Shown here: positions 1 through 11,635 of the stretch, in pieces
Position numbering within the stretch: the first letter of the stretch is position 1
Layout of the letters: each line of letters begins with the position of its first letter
NCBI GenBank assembly: GCA_025403435.1
Contig: CM046332.1
Span: 6,503,903 to 6,567,902 of the forward strand
From: Artocarpus heterophyllus
Lineage: Eukaryota; Streptophyta; Magnoliopsida; Rosales; Moraceae
DNA: 64,000 bases
Reading direction: 5' to 3'
The notes under the pieces: generated by a model
Told to the model about the DNA's origin: nothing
The model's database searches: none
What the model saw: only the letters and a program-made list of their open reading frames with translations
Program-made: the position numbers and the translations under genes

Positions 1-584
1 CTAGGGGTGTGTAATAATAAATCATGCTAAAATACCTTATCCTCTTGGAGATCCAACCCAGTACATGATGAAGTCCCTTCCCTAGGGCTTGGAACCATTA
101 TGTGCTATCTATGGACCAACAATGGACGTTGCAGGTCCTCTCTTCGAAAACCTTCTCCCACTCAATCTTTAAAAATCAAGGTTTTATTTTAAAAACCATG
201 CATGAACAATTTTTAATGAGCGGCACTACCTATTTTATATGACATGTTATTAACAACATGGCAAATCATATTATAATGTAGATAAGTAAAGCAATCATGC
301 AAAGCTACAAGCAAAATAAGAATAAATAGCTGTAATATTATGGTCCTACCCTAGAGAATAGAAAATAAATATTACAAGAGATAAATCAAAACAAATTATT
401 GATTCTTCATTTTTAAATCTTCAAATTGTATCCTTCTTCATGTATTATCCATCTTCAAGTCTTCAGTCTCATATAGATCAAATACTTCATATTTTCAGTC
501 AAATTTAAATTTAATGTTTCTCAAAATTGTCCCAAAAATAAAATCAAAAATGTACCAAAAAATGTATCTTTTCTAAAAATCCAC

Positions 585-805
585 AGCTCTCTGTCGGCAT
601 GCCGATCTATGTAATCGGCCTACCGGTCATGATCATTTGGCCTACCGAACCTCACATTTCAACTTGTCGGTCATGACAGATCGGCCTGTTGAACTTAAAA
701 GTTTGGCCTGCCATCAGAGCCGTTAGAATTCTGCACCACGGATGGCCTACCGAACTGTAACCATCGGCCTGTTGAACCTAAGGGTTCGGCCTACCGACTG
801 AGCAG
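585..805. repeat. Dyad cluster in C3 leader
   Basis: This GC-rich patch in an AT-rich leader contains about seven diverged copies of a short dyad related to TTCGGC-NN-GCCGAA, spaced roughly 20-40 bp apart. The same patch occurs at the same place in the leaders of C1, C2 and C4. It does not encode a recognisable protein. Confidence 0.75.
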
Positions 806-1100
806 AAATCACTTATTTCCACAAAATACAGTTTTTATGTAGTTTTTCAATCTTATTTTCAACAATTCAAAAAAATAAAATTAAAGACTTAAGACCTGTG
901 GAGCGCTATCATCCAACTTCTTAGATCCATCTTCTAGATCCGTCTTCTAGATCTGTCTTATCCGAATGATTATTTAATTACAAAATTCTTTTAAATTTAA
1001 AGTTAAATAATAATTCCTAGACGAATATAATTGTCCACCATCTAATTACATGCAAAAACTAGATACAAATTCTAACCTCTAAGGAACCATAACGGGCATA

Positions 1101-1205
1101 AATTAATTAATTAATTAATTAATAATAAAATAATAATTTAATCAATCATAATTAATAAATAAACATTCATTATATAATCCATGACAATATATATATATAT
1201 ATATA
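1101..1205. repeat. TTAA and AT microsatellites
   Basis: A run of (TTAA)n at about 1101-1124 is followed by (AT)n at about 1187-1205, both inside the C3 leader. Shorter versions occur at the matching places in C1 and C2, so the repeats have changed length between copies. Confidence 0.8.
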
Positions 1206-1333
1206 AACCCTAGGGTGCCAACTTTCTAAAAAATTAAATTCAAGCATATGAGGGATCAATATCACATAATTTATACATACAGCATGATCACAAACTCAAA
1301 AACTTATGTAAAAACCATGTCTTTGATACAAAT

Positions 1334-3265
1334 TGTTGGAAAAGTAGTACGCAGTAGAAATTTTTAAAATTTTCAATCAGAGTATTTTCTAAAACACAAG
1401 TTTGACACACTATATGCATAAATTAACTAAATCCTACTAACCTTCTTTGCCAAAGAGCTCCTACAATTGTCAAGAGAAGGGCGTTCTAAAAGAGCCCAAC
1501 CAACTAGTCTTATTTGCTATTCTCTATCTACGATCAGAGTTTGTGTGGGTGCATGTCGTATAGCTCTCCCCGGTGACTCTCCTTCGAACCAAATAAGGAA
1601 ATCCAGAACTAAGGTTCGTGATTTATGAACAATAGCTCTTAGGGAGTTTCAGAGACTCACAGACTAGAGTGCTTACTCTTAATTCCTTAACTAATCTAAA
1701 AAAATTAAGTCTCACTCCCTATTTATAGAGGTTGGACCCTAGGGTTAGTCCTTATTAGATAAGTTCTCAAAAATTTGAATCTAGATCAATATTTGATAAA
1801 ATTGCGTAAAAAAATGTAATCTGATTATCATTTGGTCGGCAGGCCAAACTGGTAGATTTTCCTTCCGAACTTAGTCCATTGGCATGCCAAACTAGAAGAT
1901 CAGTCTGTCGAATTAACGATAAATGATCCTTGTGAATTTTTATTTACCACTCGAGATTCTTAGGATAAAGCCTTAGTTTTAATTCAAATAACCCAATAAA
2001 GAAGTTGTCTGATAAAAACAACCATATTTAGATACTCTCTAGGAAAAAAATATTTTAGATAATTCAACAAATTTACCTTGAATTAATTTACACAAAATTA
2101 ATTCAACCCATAAACAGACATGAATTATCTGATCCTATTGAATTTCAGCCAATTTGATGATTTAACATAAGTCACCAGTTTATTGGAAAAGCATGCCATA
2201 TCGTTATAGAATTTATTATGAGCTAGCAAAAGGTACTTGATGGACCTATATAGTTCAAGCTCTCAATAATTATGAAACCCAATATCCCAGATATACATTT
2301 CATAATTATCAATTCTAACGCTACTCCACTAAAAGCTTAGAGCTGCACTCTCAAACTATATAGAATTACGAAGACCGAATAGTTAAGTCTCCATGACATA
2401 TCATAATATATCGTATCCCCATAGGATTATCCATAATCGGCTTAAGGATAAATTCTATCTTACCTTTCTGATTATTTTTCTCTTATATTCCGTTATCTCA
2501 CCATCGGAAAACTTACCATCCAAAGTCAGTATATCATTCGGTTACACCTATATATCCAAATGGTTAGGTGCGCTAGTTTTCTAATTATAGGATAACACAT
2601 ATAAGAGGATATCAACTACTTCTAAAGAGGAGTTATGGATTCTATATCTATGAATAACAAGTCTACACTATCAAGAGTCATATCTCCAACGTATTGGCAT
2701 GCATACCAACGTAAATTGTGGATGTCACCCTTTAATACATCAAAAGACATAAGTCAAGACAATGTGCCCACTATTCATCTCAAGATTAAGATATAACACA
2801 TATGATTGTCTAAAGTGAATTCATTTGCCGAGATAGAATTATTAATCCAAATCAATTATACTTTATATCCACATCCAATACATCGTCACCTATGACAATG
2901 TACCAATGTTTCTATTCGCGAAGTCCACCTTCAATGGTTAAGAGAAACCATCCCCATTAAGGACATAGACAAAATAATAATCTTTGTATGAATAAAGCGC
3001 CCAACTTTAGTCCTACGATTGTGGATCTTATGATTTAAACCGTCACCTTTAGAATCATGTCTTTTGCATAATTTGTCCATCATATGCCTGATTCCGAAGA
3101 ATTAGACTGATAGTCTTAGACTTTTATTTGTTTATCATACATACAACAAATATGAACGTAAAAAGGACAACATTTGGTATATGAATAATAAATAAATTCT
3201 TTATTGATAAAAATATCTCCAAAAACATATTACATTTTTACTCCTTAGGGCATACATGTCTAACA
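1334..3265 (-). repeat. 5' LTR of C3
   Basis: This 1,932-bp long terminal repeat is collinear with the LTRs at 3987, 11636, 14952 and 22471 (same strand) and 26134 and 59987 (opposite strand). Both ends carry the TG...CA termini. It contains the family's GC-rich variable block (about 1833-1910) in a decayed form with few intact dyads. Confidence 0.85.
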
Positions 3266-3986
3266 CCAAGCCCTAACGAAATGATAAGGGGCTCTTCAGA
3301 AACTCTTAAATTGTAAATAAAGACCAGGGACTCCTATGCAAGAGCATATGATGTTGGCCATGGGTTACCTCGCTAAGGCTCAAACTCATGGAGCTGACAT
3401 TGATACTAAGTCACAAATGACTATGGTCTTTGAGACTCTATATAAAGAGTTTATCCTGTTTAGAGCTTTATATAATTTGAGCAATAGACAAGATGTGACC
3501 TTGACTGAGTTGATGAAGCAGTTATAGGAGTTTGAAAATCTGATCAGGGAAACTCCCACTAGTGGTGAGATTAACTTGGCAGCTGCATCTGGTTCTAATC
3601 CTAACCCAAAGAATAGAAAAAAGTAGAGAGCTAAGAACAAAAATTCTTCTGTCCCAGCAAAAGGCAAGGATAAGAAGAAGAAAAAAAAACCCAAAAAAGC
3701 TCAAGTGCTTTTTCTATAGGAGACTTAGGCACATAAAGAAGAATTGCAAGGACTTCCTTTCTCAAGGAGGTAAGTATGAACTTCTAGTTATTGAAACTTG
3801 TTTAGTTGAGGAATTAAGTGACACTTGGGTCATTCTAGACCAATTAATCATGTTTGCGTTCCTCAATAGAGGTTCAAGGAAATAAGAAGTCTACTGCATG
3901 AGCATTTCACGTTATGCATGGGCGATGGATCCTTAGTGTTGGTTGAAGCAATAAAAAACGTCTATCATTATTTGGATAATTATAGG
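3266..3986 (+). pseudogene. C0 gag/protease remnant (copia)
   Basis: This fragment covers the C-terminal half of copia Gag, a zinc-knuckle region and the region where the aspartic protease begins. Its translation matches the gag of C2 from the middle of the protein on (HMMLAMGYLAKAQ... is equivalent to [13 protein letters not shown]...). The zinc knuckle reads CFFYRRLRHIKKNC, with Tyr in place of the second Cys. The DSGA-type protease motif is damaged by a frameshift near 3835. In-frame stops occur near 3525 and 3626. The fragment ends at the C1 insertion, inside a codon run that resumes at 13672. Confidence 0.85.
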
Positions 3987-5995
3987 TGTTGAAAACGCAG
4001 TGCGCAGCGGAATTTAAAAAATTTTCCATCAGAGTAATTTCCAAAACACAAGTTTGACATGCTATATGTATAAATTAGACTGATCTTACTAACCTTTGTG
4101 TGAAGATTCTCCGCAGCCTGTAAAGAGAAGTAATGTTCCAAAAGAGCCTCAACCAACTGGTCTTCTTTGCTATTCTCTATCCACAAACCGGAGTGAGTGT
4201 GGGCTCACATGTACAGCTCTCCCACCGGTGACTCTACTTCCAACCAATAGAGAGAATCCAAAGCTAGTGTTCGTGATTTGTGAACAAAAGCTCTCAGGGA
4301 TTTTTTTCATATGCTCACTAGAAGAGTATCACTCTTAATCTCTCAATTGATCTGAGTAAATCATGAGACTCACTCCCTATTTGTAGCCATTGGTCCTAGG
4401 GTCAGTCCTTATCAGATTAGGTCCCAAAACCTCAAAACAGAATCAAGTTTGGATCAATATCTGATAAGATCCGCATGAAAACGCGTAATCTTATCTCTCG
4501 TTGCTCGGCAAGCCAAACAGGCTTCACCGGCAGGCTGAACCCGTCATTCGATAGGCCAAACTTTCGAGAAAAAATCTCCGCGAATCTTTTATTTTTCACC
4601 CGAGATTCTAAAGGATAAAGTCTTAGTTTTGATTCAAATAACCCAATAGAAAAGATATCTGATGAAAAAAAACTTTATCAAGATAATCTCTAAGAAAATA
4701 AAACAATTCACAATAATTCTACAAGTTTATCTTGATCTAATTTATCCAAAATTAAATCAACCAATAAACAGACAAGAATAATCCGATCCCAATAATTCAA
4801 CAAGTTTATCTTAAATTAATTTTATTACAAAATTAATTCAACCAATAAACAGACATGAATTATTTGATTCTTACAAATTTTAAACCAATCTGATAATTCC
4901 GACATAAGTCACCAATTATTGGAAAAGCACGCGTGTCGTTACAGGATTTTGTGAGCTAGCAAAGGGGACCAAAATGGACCTATAAAGTTCAAGCTCATGA
5001 TAATTATGAAACCCAATATCCTAGATATACATTTCACAATTATCAACTCCAACGCTACTCCACTAAAAGCTTGGAGCTGCACTCTCAAACTTTGTATAAT
5101 TACGAAGCTCGTGTAGCTATGTCTCCATGACATATCATAATGTATCGTATCCCCATATGATTATCCATAATCGGCTTAAGGACAAGTTCTGTCTTACCTT
5201 CCCGATTATTTTTATCTTACGTTCCATTGTCTCACCATTAGAAAACTTACGATCCAAAGATAGTATACCATTCGATTACACCTATGTATCCAAATGGCTG
5301 AGCGCTCCAGTTTTCCAATTACAGGACAACGCATATAAGAGGATATCATTACTCCTAAAGAGGAGCTATGGATTCCATATCTATGAATAACAAGTCTACG
5401 TTATCAAGAGTCATCCCTCCAACGTACCGGCATGCATACCACTATTGAGATGTGGAAGTCACCCATTGGTACATCAAAAGACACAAGTCGAGACAATGGG
5501 CCCACTATTCATCTCAGGATTAAGATACAATGCAAATGATTGTCTAAAGTGAATCGATTTTCCAAGACAGAATTATTAATCCAAATCAATTCACTTTATG
5601 TCTTGATCCAACACATCATCACCTATGACAACGCACCAATATTTCTATTCACGGAGTCCAACTCCGATGGTCAAGACAAACCATCTCCCAAATGGGGTAT
5701 AGACAACATAACAATCTTCACATGAATAAAGTGCCCAACTTTATTCCCTCAATTGTGGATCATATGTTTTAGACCATCACCTTAAGAATCGTGTCTTTCG
5801 CATAATCATACCATCGTATGCCCAATTCTTGTTTAGACCTACAGTCTCAGACTACTGTTTGCTTAACATACATTCAACAAATATGAATGTAAAGAGAACA
5901 AGATTTGGTATATATAAATGAATAAATTCTTTATTGATAAAAATGTCTCCAAAAACATATTACATTTTTACTCCTTAGGGCATACATGTCTAACA
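3987..5995 (-). repeat. 3' LTR of C1
   Basis: This 2,009-bp LTR starts TGTTGAAAA and ends TCTAACA. It is followed by the minus-strand polypurine tract complement ATCTCCCACTTGCAC. Its GC-rich block (about 4504-4562) is shorter than that of the 5' LTR of the same element. Confidence 0.93.
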
Positions 5996-6009
5996 ATCTC
6001 CCACTTGCA

Positions 6010-9000
6010 CTAAGTGAGTAAATACAACAAATTTTGCATCCCCATAGCTTCCATATGCCTCTCGAAGACTCTCCTAGTAAGTGTCTTCGTAAATGGATTA
6101 GCTAAATTGTCCTCTAACGCGATCTTGCACACCGTGACATGCCCGCCCTCAACGAAGTCCTTTTCACATGATACTTCCAATCAATATGCTTACTCTTCTT
6201 GTGAAATCTTGGTTCCTTAGCATTAGCTACCGCCACACTGTTATCATAGTACAGTGATACTGCTTTATCCATACCAGGAACTACCTCAAGATCCCCAAGG
6301 AACTTGCAGAGCCACACTGCTTCTTTCGAAGCATCACTAGCCGCCACATACTTGGCCTCCATCGTTGAATCCAAAGTGCAATCTTGCTTTGTACTTCTCT
6401 AACTGATGGCAACGCCACCCAGAGTAAACACAAACCCCAAAGTCGATTTACTAGAATCCAGACAGGCTTGAAAATCCGAATCAATGTATCCTAGAGGAGT
6501 TAAATCCTCACCCGAATACACAAGCATATACCCTCGAGTCCTTCTCAGGTACTTAAAAATATGCTTTACCGCAACCCAATGATTCGGTCCTGGATCCGCC
6601 TGAAATCGACTTACAATCCCGACCGCATAGCTAATATCCGATCGTATGCAAAGCATGGCATACATGAGACTACCCACTGCCGAAGCATAAGGCACCTTCT
6701 TCATGTATTCTCTTTCTTCATAAGACTTTGGAGAGTCTTTCTTAGAAAGAGTAATTCTAGACCTAGATGGTTGCCCACCTTTCTTGGAATCCTACATTGC
6801 AAACCTTCTGAGAATTTTACCTATGTACCCAGCCTGTGACAAAGCTATCATTTTGTTCTTCCTATCCCGAAAGATCTAGATACTGAGAACAAAATTAGCC
6901 TCACCCAAGTCCTTCATGTCAAACTGCTTGGTCAACCATAATTTGACCGATGACAATGCCCCAACGTCATTGCCAATTAGCAAAATATCATCCACATAGA
7001 GTAGTCAAAAAACAACCTTTCCATCTTTAATGTGTTTGTAAACACATGGTTCATCCTCATTTTGTGAGAACCCATAAGTCTTGATTACTTGATCAAATCT
7101 TATGTTCCAAGAACGGGAAGCCTGCTTAAGTCTATAAATTGACTTTAGCAACTTACAAACCTTGCCCTCTTGACCCGCGATCTTGAACCCGTCTGGTTGT
7201 TTTATATAAATGAACTCATCAAGATAGCCATTCAAAAAAGCTGTCTTAACTTCCATCTGCCAAATCTCGAAGTCGAGAGAGGTAGATATGGACAAGAGAA
7301 TTTGGATGGACTTAAGCATGGCTACAGGCGAAAAGGTTTCCTCATATTCGATTCCTTCCTTTTGCGTATAACCCTTAGCTACCAGTCTAGCCTTAAAGGT
7401 TTTGACCTTTCCATCCACTCCTCTTTTCCTCTTGTAGATCCACTTACACCCTATGGGTTTTACCCCTTCGGGAATATCCACCAGCTCCCAGACCTGATTA
7501 GTCTCCATAGACTTCATCTCAATGTTCATGGCCTCTGTCCAGAGTCTTGAATCAACATCCTCCATAGCTTCTGCGTAAGTATAAGGATCCCTATCGTGTT
7601 CATCTGGTTCAGCCAAGAAGACCTCCCCATTAAACATATACCTCTCAGGTTGATGCCCGATCCTCCCACGACACTGAAGCCCCTGAGATTATTGTTCAAG
7701 TTTGCTTGGTTTTTCTACACCGATCGGAATGGTTTCGTTCGAAACCTCCGGAGTGAATAGATCACCCCTTAACTCCTCAAGCACCACTTTGCTTCGAGGT
7801 TTAAAGTCGTCCATGTAACTTTCCTCAAGGAAAGTTGCATTAGTTGAAACCACGACTTTATTTTCCTTTGGGTTATAAAAATAACCCCCTTTAGTCCCTT
7901 TTGGATATCCTAGAAAGACGCAAACTTTCGAACGTGCTTCCAACTTATTCGGATCCTTAAACAGGACATGAGTCGGACATCCCTATATGCGAATATGGTT
8001 TAAGGATGTCTTCGTTCTTGTCCACAACTCGTGAGGAGTTTTAGGGACTGATTTTGAAGGCACATTTTTTAAAAGATAACATGCAGTTTGTAATGCATAT
8101 CCCCAAAAGGATAAAGGTAATGATGAATAACTCATCATGGACTTAATCATGTCCAACAAAGTCCTATTCCTTCTATCTGCTACGCCATTCTACTGCGGAG
8201 TGCCCGGCGCAGTCAAATGGGATAAAATCCCATTCTCTAACAAGTGTCCTAAGAACTCATCAGAAAGGTATTACCCACCTTGATCAGATAGAAGTGCCTT
8301 TATGGGTCTACCCAATTGCTTTTCCACTTCAGCCTGAAACTCCCTGAACTTATCATAAGTTTCGCTTTTGAGGTGCATCAGGTACACATACCCATATCTT
8401 GAGTGATCGTCAATAAAAGTGACGAAGTACTCATGCCCTCATCGTGCCCGGATGTTCATTGGTCCGCAAACATCACTATGCATAAGTTCTAGAACCCCTT
8501 TGGCCCTATTGCCCTTAGACCCGTATGGTCCTTTGGTCATTTTACCCTCCAAACAAGATTCACATTGTGGTATAGATTCCACCTTTAAGTGACTTAAAGG
8601 TCCATCCTTTACCAACCTTTGAATCCTATTCAGGTTAATATGGCTAAGGCGCAAATGCCAAAGATAAGTCTTATTATGGTGAGAAGCTTTAAGTCTTTTT
8701 GAGTCATTATCATTTATCTCAGCATTAAGCAATAAGTCCATCTTAGGTTTGATAAAATATAGATTATTTTGCATCCATCCAGAACAGATAAAAGATTTAT
8801 TTTTACGAATCACCACTTTTTCATTAAAAGATACCACATAGGAGTCTTTAAATAAAGAAGATACATAAATTAAATTCCTTTTAAATTTAGGAACATAAAA
8901 ACAATCTCGAAAAATTAAATTCCTATAATTATCAAAGTAAAGATAGACATCTCCCACTGCTTCCGCTGAGACCAAGGATTCATCGCCCATCCGAAGCGTT

Positions 9001-9962
9001 AAGTCTTCACGTAGCAGACTTCTCGTTTCTTTGAATCCCTGTAGAGAAACACAAACATGATTAGTTGCACCGGAATCTATGACCCAAATGTCACTAGATT
9101 CCTCAACCAAACAAGTTTCTAAATATAGAAGATCACACCTACCTCCCTTGGAAAGGAAGTCCTTGCAATGCTTCCTTATATGCCCGACCTTACCATAGAA
9201 GAAGCACTTAAGCTTCTTTGGGTTCTTCTTCTTCTTCTTCTTGCTTTTGGTAGCATTAGGAATAGAAGACTTCCCGTTCTTGGCCCGTTGCTTCTTTCCA
9301 TTCCCTGAGTTAGGATTGGAACCAGAAGCAGCTACCATGTTGGCCTCACCACCCGCAAGAGACTCCCTAATCAGCAGTTCGAACTACTGTAACTGTTTCA
9401 TCAGTTCTGTCAAGGTCATATCCTGTCTATTACTTAAATTAAAAGTAGCTCTAAACGGAATAAATTCCTTAGACAGAGTCTCAAAGACCATAGTCATCTG
9501 AGTTTCAGCATCGATGTCGGCTCCATTGGTTTGAGCCTCAGCGAGGTAACCCATGACCAACATCATGTGCTCTTTTACAGATGTCTCCAATCTCTGTCTA
9601 CAGTTTAAGAGTTTTCGAAGCGCCCCTTGCCGCTTCGTTATGGCCTGGCCTCCGAACATATCTTCAAAATTATCCAAAATCTACTTCGTAGTCTCGTAAT
9701 CCTGATGTTGAGCCTGCAGCACGTTGTTCATGCTAGCCATAACATAGCAGTGGGCCTGATCATTAGCATCTTTCCAGCGGTCGTACACTTGGAATTGCTC
9801 ATCGCTTGAGTCTCCCGTAGGCTCGGGAGGACAAGAGGTTGTCAGTATATATTTCAGTTTCTCAAAGGATAGGACGATGTCTAGGTTCCGTTTCCAATCG
9901 TTATAATTCTCACCGGTTAATTGGTTTTTGTCAAGTATCGATAATAAAGCATTTTTAGACAT
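6010..9962 (-). pseudogene. C1 gag-pol polyprotein, broken by stops
   Basis: This is a copia gag-pol open frame on the minus strand. Gag starts at ATG 9962 ([19 protein letters not shown]). The zinc knuckle is CFFYGKVGHIRKHC, with Tyr for the second Cys, and the protease has an intact WVIDSGATNHVC motif (about 9070). The pre-integrase HHCC finger lies at about 8560-8660. The integrase is incomplete and broken between about 8440 and 7950. RT spans about 7640-7000, up to near the YVDD site, and RNase H about 6700-6110. Stops occur near 9680, 9380, 8438, 7688, 7004 and 6400, many of them single-base changes. The coding sequence ends TAG at 6010-6012 next to the polypurine tract. It is the best copy in the window for the protease region. 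Confidence 0.9.
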
Positions 9963-11620
9963 TTTCAATCTACAATAAAGAATCATATACCAAACATAAG
10001 CAAACATATATAATAGTTTAGTTAGACAACACAATCATGTAAAATCATACAAATGTGTTTATGTGTCAAAACCTTGAAAATATCACAACCTTACAACGAT
10101 AATTCCCAACTTAGAATTCAACAAGCTCCTAGGGGAGTCATGCCAAATTCAATCAGGAACACGGATCCCCTCCTGATTAATATATGCCATCCAGGACCCG
10201 TATGATCCAGCATATACTAATAATCGTTTCTTTGGCCATTAATTTTATTAAGAGAGCTCCATGGGGAGGTTAATAATAAAATTAACGTGAGTGTATAACC
10301 ATCGTTTCAATATTTTATCCATGATTTATAATCACCACCTAGGGGTGTGCAATCATAAATCATACTAAAATACCTTATCCTTTCAGAGATCCAATTTGGT
10401 ACATGATAGAAATCCCTTCCTAGGGGTCGGGACCATGTTCTTCCTATGGATCAACGATGGAGGCCTTAGGCCCTCTCTTCGAAAACCTTCTCCCACTCAA
10501 TCTTTTGAAGTCAAGGTTTTATTTTAAAATTATGCATGAACAATTTTAATATGAGCGGCACTCCTTATTCTATATGACATGTTATCAATATACATGGTAA
10601 ATCATATTATAATGCAGACAAGCAAATCAATCAATCAAACAAAGCTACAAGCAAAATAATAATAACCGTAATATTATGGTTCCACCCTAGAGAATAGAAA
10701 ACTAAGATTACAAGAGAATAATCAAGACATTTATCAATTCTTCATCCTTGAATCCTCAAGTTGTATCTTTCTTCATGCAATACCCATCTTCAAGTCTTCA
10801 ATCTTGTATGAATCAAAAACTTCATATTTCCGGTCATATCCAAATTTAAATGTTTCTTAGAATCATCTCAAAAATAAAATTAAAACTGCACTGGAAAAAT
10901 TACACCTTTTCTGGACATTTGGCCGCTCTCAGTCAGCAGGTCGATTTGGGTGATCAGCCTGCCGGTCATGCTTCATCGGCCTGCCGACCCATGAAGGTTC
11001 AGCCTGCCGAACTGAAAGTTCGGCCTGCCAGCAGAGCACCCCAAATTCTGCCCCATTGTCGGCCTGCCGGACCACACGTCTGGCTTGCCGATCTGTGACC
11101 TTCGGCCTGCCGAACTGTGATGCCCGGCATGCCGACAGAGTAGAAAAACTTGTTCTAGAAAATACAACTTTAATGCAATTTATCAATTTCATTTTCAACA
11201 ATTCAAAAACATAAAATTAGAGACTTAGGAAATACCTGGGGTCACCATCATCATTCTTCTATATCCGTCTTCTCTGAATAATTATTTAATTACAAAATTC
11301 TTACAAATTTAAAAATAAATGACAATTCCTAGACGGAGATGATAGTCCGCCATCTATTTACATGAAAAACTTAGATACATATTCTAACCTCTAAGGAACC
11401 ATAACCGGTATTAATTAATTAATAAGTAATTAAACAATGATTTAATCAACCATAATTAATTAATAAACATTCACCACATAATCCATGACAACATATATAT
11501 TGTATAGAAACCTAGAGTGCCATCTCTCTATAAAATTCAATTCAAGCATAGGAGAGATTAAGATCACAAAATTTATGCATATAACATGATCACAAACTTG
11601 TAAATTTATGTAAAAACCTC
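9963..11620 (-). other. C1 untranslated leader
   Basis: This ~1.66-kb untranslated leader lies between the primer-binding site and gag, unusually long for a copia element. It has a GC-rich dyad cluster at about 10920-11150 and otherwise AT-rich sequence with a TTAA microsatellite. No long conserved reading frame reaches gag. Confidence 0.8.
10920..11150. repeat. Dyad cluster in C1 leader
   Basis: About eight copies of a short dyad lie here, the best matching TTCGGCCTGCCGAA (arms TTCGGC and GCCGAA around a 2-bp centre). They are spaced about 20-40 bp apart. The centre is mostly CT, sometimes AG or AT. Proline/arginine-rich frames through the patch are a by-product of the repeat. Confidence 0.85.
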
Positions 11621-11633
11621 GGCTCTGATACCA
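11621..11633 (-). other. Primer-binding site of C1
   Basis: On the minus strand this reads TGGTATCAGAGCC, the standard plant initiator tRNA-Met primer site. It is separated from the 5' LTR by two bases. Confidence 0.9.
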
Positions 11634-11635
11634 AT

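Larger units (their letters stand above)
1..3265 (-). mobile_element. Ty1/copia retrotransposon C3, 5' part only (leader + 5' LTR)
   Basis: This minus-strand copia element is cut by the window edge. Reading right to left it shows a 5' LTR (1334-3265), a degenerate primer-binding site just left of the LTR (about 1319-1331) and 1.3 kb of untranslated leader. Gag, pol and the 3' LTR lie off the left edge. The LTR starts TGTTGG and ends TCTAACA, as in the other copies of this family in the window. The sequence right of 3265 resumes inside the gag region of an older + strand element, so C3 is an insertion into that element. The expected 5-bp target duplication at this side is CCAAG (3266-3270), but its partner is not in the window. 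The primer-site and LTR ends are more diverged than in C1 and C2, so this is probably an older insertion. Confidence 0.85.

Noticed and set aside
7170..7550. 126-codon + strand frame opposite copia RT (also 18115-18495)
   Set aside because: It is the antisense shadow of conserved RT codons on the minus strand.
10929..11201. Pro/Arg/Gly-rich frames through the copia leader (also 21772-22083, 62499-62804)
   Set aside because: They are translations of the dyad repeat in several frames on both strands; the peptide differs between copies.
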